From Candidatus Rhabdochlamydia sp. (GTDB lineage: Bacteria > Chlamydiota > Chlamydiia > Chlamydiales > Rhabdochlamydiaceae), in the NCBI GenBank assembly GCA_030044075.1, contig JASHWM010000124.1, positions 1 to 9,537 on the forward strand: a DNA stretch of 9,537 bases, written 5' to 3'. Of the stretch, positions 7,192 through 9,537 are shown one piece after another (position 1 is the stretch's first letter; each line of letters begins with the position of its first letter). The translations under genes were made by a program, and so were the position numbers. Below the pieces are notes generated by a model. The model did no database searches and was not told where the DNA came from. It saw only the letters and a list, made by a program, of their open reading frames with translations.

Positions 7192-7245
7192 GGGTTTTTT
7201 TTGTTTATAAAAAAGAGGCTTTTTTCGTTTTAGGGTCTCTATTTT

Positions 7246-8529
7246 ATGAAGCATGTCATGATCTTAGGAGGCGGGATCTCCGGCCTCAGCCTCGCATTTT
7301 TCCTTAAAGGCAAAGCCTTTGTCACCTTGGTTGAAAAGCAGCCGCATCTTGGCGGATGGATGGTCAGCAACCTTTCGGAAGGTTTTTTCCTAGAAAGGGG
7401 GCCTCGGATATTTCAGAAAAATAAAAGCGACGCGCTGCTTCAACTGTTCCAGGAGCTTTCTCTAAAAAAAGAGATTATTGCATCAAGTCCCAAAGCAAAA
7501 AGAAGGCACCTTTGGAGAAGGGGAAGACTTCAGGAGATGGGCCCCTTTACAAAAGAGTTTTTTTCTTTGCTCTCATCGGTTTTGCATGAAGTGAACACTC
7601 CTGTTAAAACAGAAGATGAGACCGTCTATGAGTTTATCTCCCGCAGGTTTTCAAAGAAAGTTGCAGAAGAGATCTTTGATCCCTTAACGCTTGGGATTTT
7701 TGGAGGGGACATTCGCAAGCTCTCCATCAAAGCATGTTTTCCAACTTTAAAAGCCTATGAACAAAAACATGGTTCTGTTGTGAAAGGTTTTTTGAAGGGG
7801 CGTAAAAAAAAATCTGGCAAAGGTTTATTTTCTCTTCAGCAGGGCATGGGGAGTTTGATCGAAACGCTTTCCCAAAAAGCGCTCTGCGATATCCACGCCT
7901 GCGAAGAGGTGCAGGCAATAGAAAAAATAGGGGATCGTTTTTTCATAACAACAAACCTTCATCAATACTCTCCAGACATTGTCGTTTCAGCTTTGGACGC
8001 TACGACAATTGGACGCCTTTTTATGAATATCAATCCGCAAATGGGCAAGGCCCTTGCAAGCATCCCCTACCAGGGGATCGACCTTCTTCAGCTCGGGTAT
8101 CACCAAAAAGTCCTTACGACGTGCGGCTTTGGATACCTTGTCCCAACATCGGAAAAAGAAACGGTGATGGGCGTGATCTTTGATTCTGAAGTCTTCCCAA
8201 CACAGAACAGAGAAGAAAACCAGACGCGTCTGACAGTCATGTGCAGGCAAACGCTTCTGGATGAAGATGCTTTGAAAAGACATGTATTGGATGCCCTGAA
8301 GAGGCATTTGGGAATTTGTTTTTACCCAAACATGATTTCTGTTCACAGGTTGCACAATGCAATTCCCCAGTATCATCTAGGTCATCTGGAAAAGATAGAG
8401 GGACTCCGGGAGAATTTTCGGAGCATTCCGAACTTTTATTTTGTAGGGAACTATTTACATGGCGTTTCTGTCGACGACTGCATCCGCACCTCTTATGAAG
8501 TGTCGCAAGAGATCGCAAAAAAACTCTGA
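7246..8529 (+). CDS. hemY: Protoporphyrinogen oxidase (HemY type, often labelled hemG in Chlamydia)
   Basis: A 427-residue FAD enzyme that oxidises protoporphyrinogen IX to protoporphyrin IX with O2, normally at the inner membrane. The N-terminal dinucleotide-binding fold is clear: G8-x-G10-x-x-G13 in MILGGGISGLS, then the acidic residue E30 ending the second strand (VTLVEKQPHLGGWM), then ERGPRIF, which matches the family's LGPRSF-like strand. The C-terminal FAD segment reads FYFVGNYLHGVSVDDCI, the usual GN(x)3GVSVxDCI pattern of this family. Length is slightly under the usual 450-470. The start at 7246 has AGGG at 7232-7235 at a rather long ten-base spacing; an in-frame ATG at 7258 has no better site. 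It follows the 393-aa gene by 54 bp with only a weak A/T hairpin between, so read-through is possible. It converges on the dioxygenase-like gene with a 2-bp gap. Confidence 0.95.
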   Translation: MKHVMILGGGISGLSLAFFLKGKAFVTLVEKQPHLGGWMVSNLSEGFFLERGPRIFQKNKSDALLQLFQELSLKKEIIASSPKAKRRHLWRRGRLQEMGPFTKEFFSLLSSVLHEVNTPVKTEDETVYEFISRRFSKKVAEEIFDPLTLGIFGGDIRKLSIKACFPTLKAYEQKHGSVVKGFLKGRKKKSGKGLFSLQQGMGSLIETLSQKALCDIHACEEVQAIEKIGDRFFITTNLHQYSPDIVVSALDATTIGRLFMNINPQMGKALASIPYQGIDLLQLGYHQKVLTTCGFGYLVPTSEKETVMGVIFDSEVFPTQNREENQTRLTVMCRQTLLDEDALKRHVLDALKRHLGICFYPNMISVHRLHNAIPQYHLGHLEKIEGLRENFRSIPNFYFVGNYLHGVSVDDCIRTSYEVSQEIAKKL

Positions 8530-8531
8530 TC

Positions 8532-9170
8532 CTATTCCGCGACGATCGGATGCGTGGTATTGAGGATGAGCTCTCCTGATTGATAGCCAAGCTTTTTCAA
8601 AAAGTTGGCGTGAGGGTCTTGCGCTTGCGGGAAATATCTTGTCTTGTCCATGCAATAGACGATTTGGAGGAGGGGAGATCTCACTTCTATGTTCACTTGC
8701 AATTTTGCCGAGACAAACAAGACGCTTCCCTTTTTTAGAGGGAGGAGAGGGTCCTGTTCAATATCGGAAAGTTGCACATACAGCCCTCCCACAACTTTTT
8801 GGAGAGAGCATGCGTCATGAAGGTTTTGCGAAATGACAATAGGCTCCAGTCCCGGATGGAAATATTGGTCATAGCCGATCCTTAAGGGCTTGGTAAAAAA
8901 CAGGTCGGAAGCGACCTCGCCAAAGCTCCTGCTAAGAGAGATTTTTTTGATGAGGGGATCTTCCCGCCACATGTCGCGGCCATGAAGAAACAGCTCCTGG
9001 GTTTTTTGCTTGGGAAGGGCTTGAAGTGAGCAGTGCTGTTTTTTTGCAAGGAGGGCATCGAGCTTTTGTTTGAGCTCATCGATCTGGGCTATGGGGAGGA
9101 CATCTTCAAAAACAATATAGCCGTTTTTATTAAAAAACTTGCGGTGCTCAGGTGCGGCAGCAAAAAGCAT
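8532..9170 (-). CDS. Phytanoyl-CoA-dioxygenase-like protein, probably lacking iron ligands
   Basis: Taking the ATG at 9170 gives 212 residues, of which the first 105 or so resemble the phytanoyl-CoA hydroxylase (PhyH) family of 2-oxoglutarate/Fe(II) oxygenases: FFNKNGYIVFEDVLPIAQI (12-30), then WREDPLIKKI (68-77) and PLRIGYDQYFHPG (95-107). Active PhyH proteins next show H-x-D, and a distal His about 50-100 residues on. Here the corresponding place reads NLHDACSLQ (H118 next to D119, so not H-x-D), and the region where the distal His is expected (KKGSVLFVSAKLQVNIEV, 146-163) has none. It may therefore be a non-catalytic relative. A longer reading back to 9278 would only duplicate dapL coding sequence, and 9170 gives a weak GAGAGA site. 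The gene overlaps the end of dapL by 23 bp and is probably co-transcribed with it. The family assignment is moderate; the coding call is firm. Confidence 0.78.
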   Translation of the reverse strand: MLFAAAPEHRKFFNKNGYIVFEDVLPIAQIDELKQKLDALLAKKQHCSLQALPKQKTQELFLHGRDMWREDPLIKKISLSRSFGEVASDLFFTKPLRIGYDQYFHPGLEPIVISQNLHDACSLQKVVGGLYVQLSDIEQDPLLPLKKGSVLFVSAKLQVNIEVRSPLLQIVYCMDKTRYFPQAQDPHANFLKKLGYQSGELILNTTHPIVAE

Positions 9171-9537
9171 GGTGGATTCTCTCGATAGCTTTGTGGGCTT
9201 TTTCTTCGGTTGTAAATGTTGAAATGCGCATAAACCCTTCCCCGCTGTCCCCAAAACCTTTTCCTGGGATCGTGACAAGGTGGCATTTTTCTAAAAGGAG
9301 ATCAAAAAAGTCCCAAGAGGTGATGCCGGGGACTTTCCAGAAGATATAAGGGGCATCTGTTCCGCCGTAGGTCGTATATCCTGCGCTTGCAAGGCCATCC
9401 CGCAATATTTTCGCTGCATTTTTATAGATGCGGACCTGCTCTTTTGTCTCCATTTGCCCCTCGGAGGAAAGGGCGGCCTCAGCTCCTTTTTGGATCGGAT
9501 AGGCAAGGCCATTGAATTTGATATTCTGCCTTTTTTT
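9148..9537 (-). CDS. dapL: LL-diaminopimelate aminotransferase, C-terminal part (cut by window edge)
   Basis: The reverse strand is open from the edge to the TGA at 9148, giving the last 129 residues. DapL converts tetrahydrodipicolinate directly to LL-diaminopimelate with glutamate and PLP, the route used by chlamydiae and plants toward meso-diaminopimelate for cell-wall precursors and lysine. Recognisable pieces are RQNIKFNGLAYPIQKGAEAA near the left of the fragment, IYKNAAKILRDGLASAGYTTYGGTDAPYIF (only key stretches quoted: Y-GG-TDAPYIFWK), LLEKCHLVTIPGKGFG and GEGFMRIS, with the Arg that binds the substrate carboxylate in this fold. The PLP lysine and N-terminal half are outside the window. 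The stop overlaps the start of the dioxygenase-like gene by 23 bp. A related fold-type I aminotransferase cannot be fully excluded from the C-terminus alone, but the FNG and GEGFMR contexts fit DapL best. Confidence 0.88.
   Translation of the reverse strand, partial: KKRQNIKFNGLAYPIQKGAEAALSSEGQMETKEQVRIYKNAAKILRDGLASAGYTTYGGTDAPYIFWKVPGITSWDFFDLLLEKCHLVTIPGKGFGDSGEGFMRISTFTTEEKAHKAIERIHHAFCCRT

Noticed and set aside
7205..7230. Possible terminator AAAAAG...CTTTTT between the 393-aa gene and hemY
   Set aside because: The stem is six pairs with one G-C and a three-base loop, too weak to call a terminator.
9171..9278. Longer N-terminus for the dioxygenase-like protein, starting at 9278
   Set aside because: The extra 36 residues only read a second frame of dapL and show no resemblance to the family; homology starts after the ATG at 9170.

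Overview
The window looks like chromosomal DNA of a member of the Chlamydiota, probably from a family outside Chlamydiaceae (Waddlia-, Parachlamydia-, Criblamydia- or Estrella-like). The evidence is a set of housekeeping genes that sit close together in Chlamydia (alaS, transketolase, hemE, a coproporphyrinogen oxidase gene and protoporphyrinogen oxidase), a DapL-type LL-diaminopimelate aminotransferase, and lineage-specific hydrophobic proteins with extremely A+T-rich leaders. Spot counts of the housekeeping genes give roughly half G+C. The species assignment is inference; no rRNA or other direct marker is present.

Layout. The left edge holds the 5' third or less of alaS on the minus strand (1-482). 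A 229-bp A+T-rich gap separates it from two plus-strand paralogous genes for small hydrophobic proteins (712-1365 and 1517-1894), each followed by a clear Rho-independent terminator. Next come transketolase (GTG start, 2031-4019) and hemE (4016-5080), joined by an ATGA overlap. hemF (minus, 5020-5814) converges on hemE and overlaps it by 61 bp. A second A+T-rich divergent gap precedes an unrecognised 393-aa soluble protein (6010-7191), followed by a HemY-type protoporphyrinogen oxidase (7246-8529). On the minus strand at the right edge are the end of dapL (9148 to the edge) and an overlapping phytanoyl-CoA-dioxygenase-like gene (8532-9170), which converges on the oxidase gene with a 2-bp gap.

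Function. hemE, hemF and the HemY-type gene encode three successive late steps of protoporphyrin synthesis (uroporphyrinogen III to coproporphyrinogen III to protoporphyrinogen IX to protoporphyrin IX). The last two enzymes are oxygen-using types. Transketolase serves the pentose phosphate pathway and dapL serves meso-diaminopimelate synthesis. The genes most likely to be lineage-specific are the two paralogs and the 393-aa protein.

The most unusual feature is the C-terminal tail of the first paralog. It consists of four 7-residue repeats carrying three PPxY motifs and four Y-x-[S/T]-P motifs. This is the kind of short eukaryotic-style motif expected of a host-facing (inclusion-membrane or secreted) protein. 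Other points are a HemF that stops about 25 residues early inside the hemE overlap, a dioxygenase-like protein that seems to lack the iron-binding histidines, and leaders of only about 10-11% G+C in front of the lineage-specific genes. No tRNA, rRNA, CRISPR array, transposase, riboswitch or attachment site was seen. No gap exceeds 300 bp.
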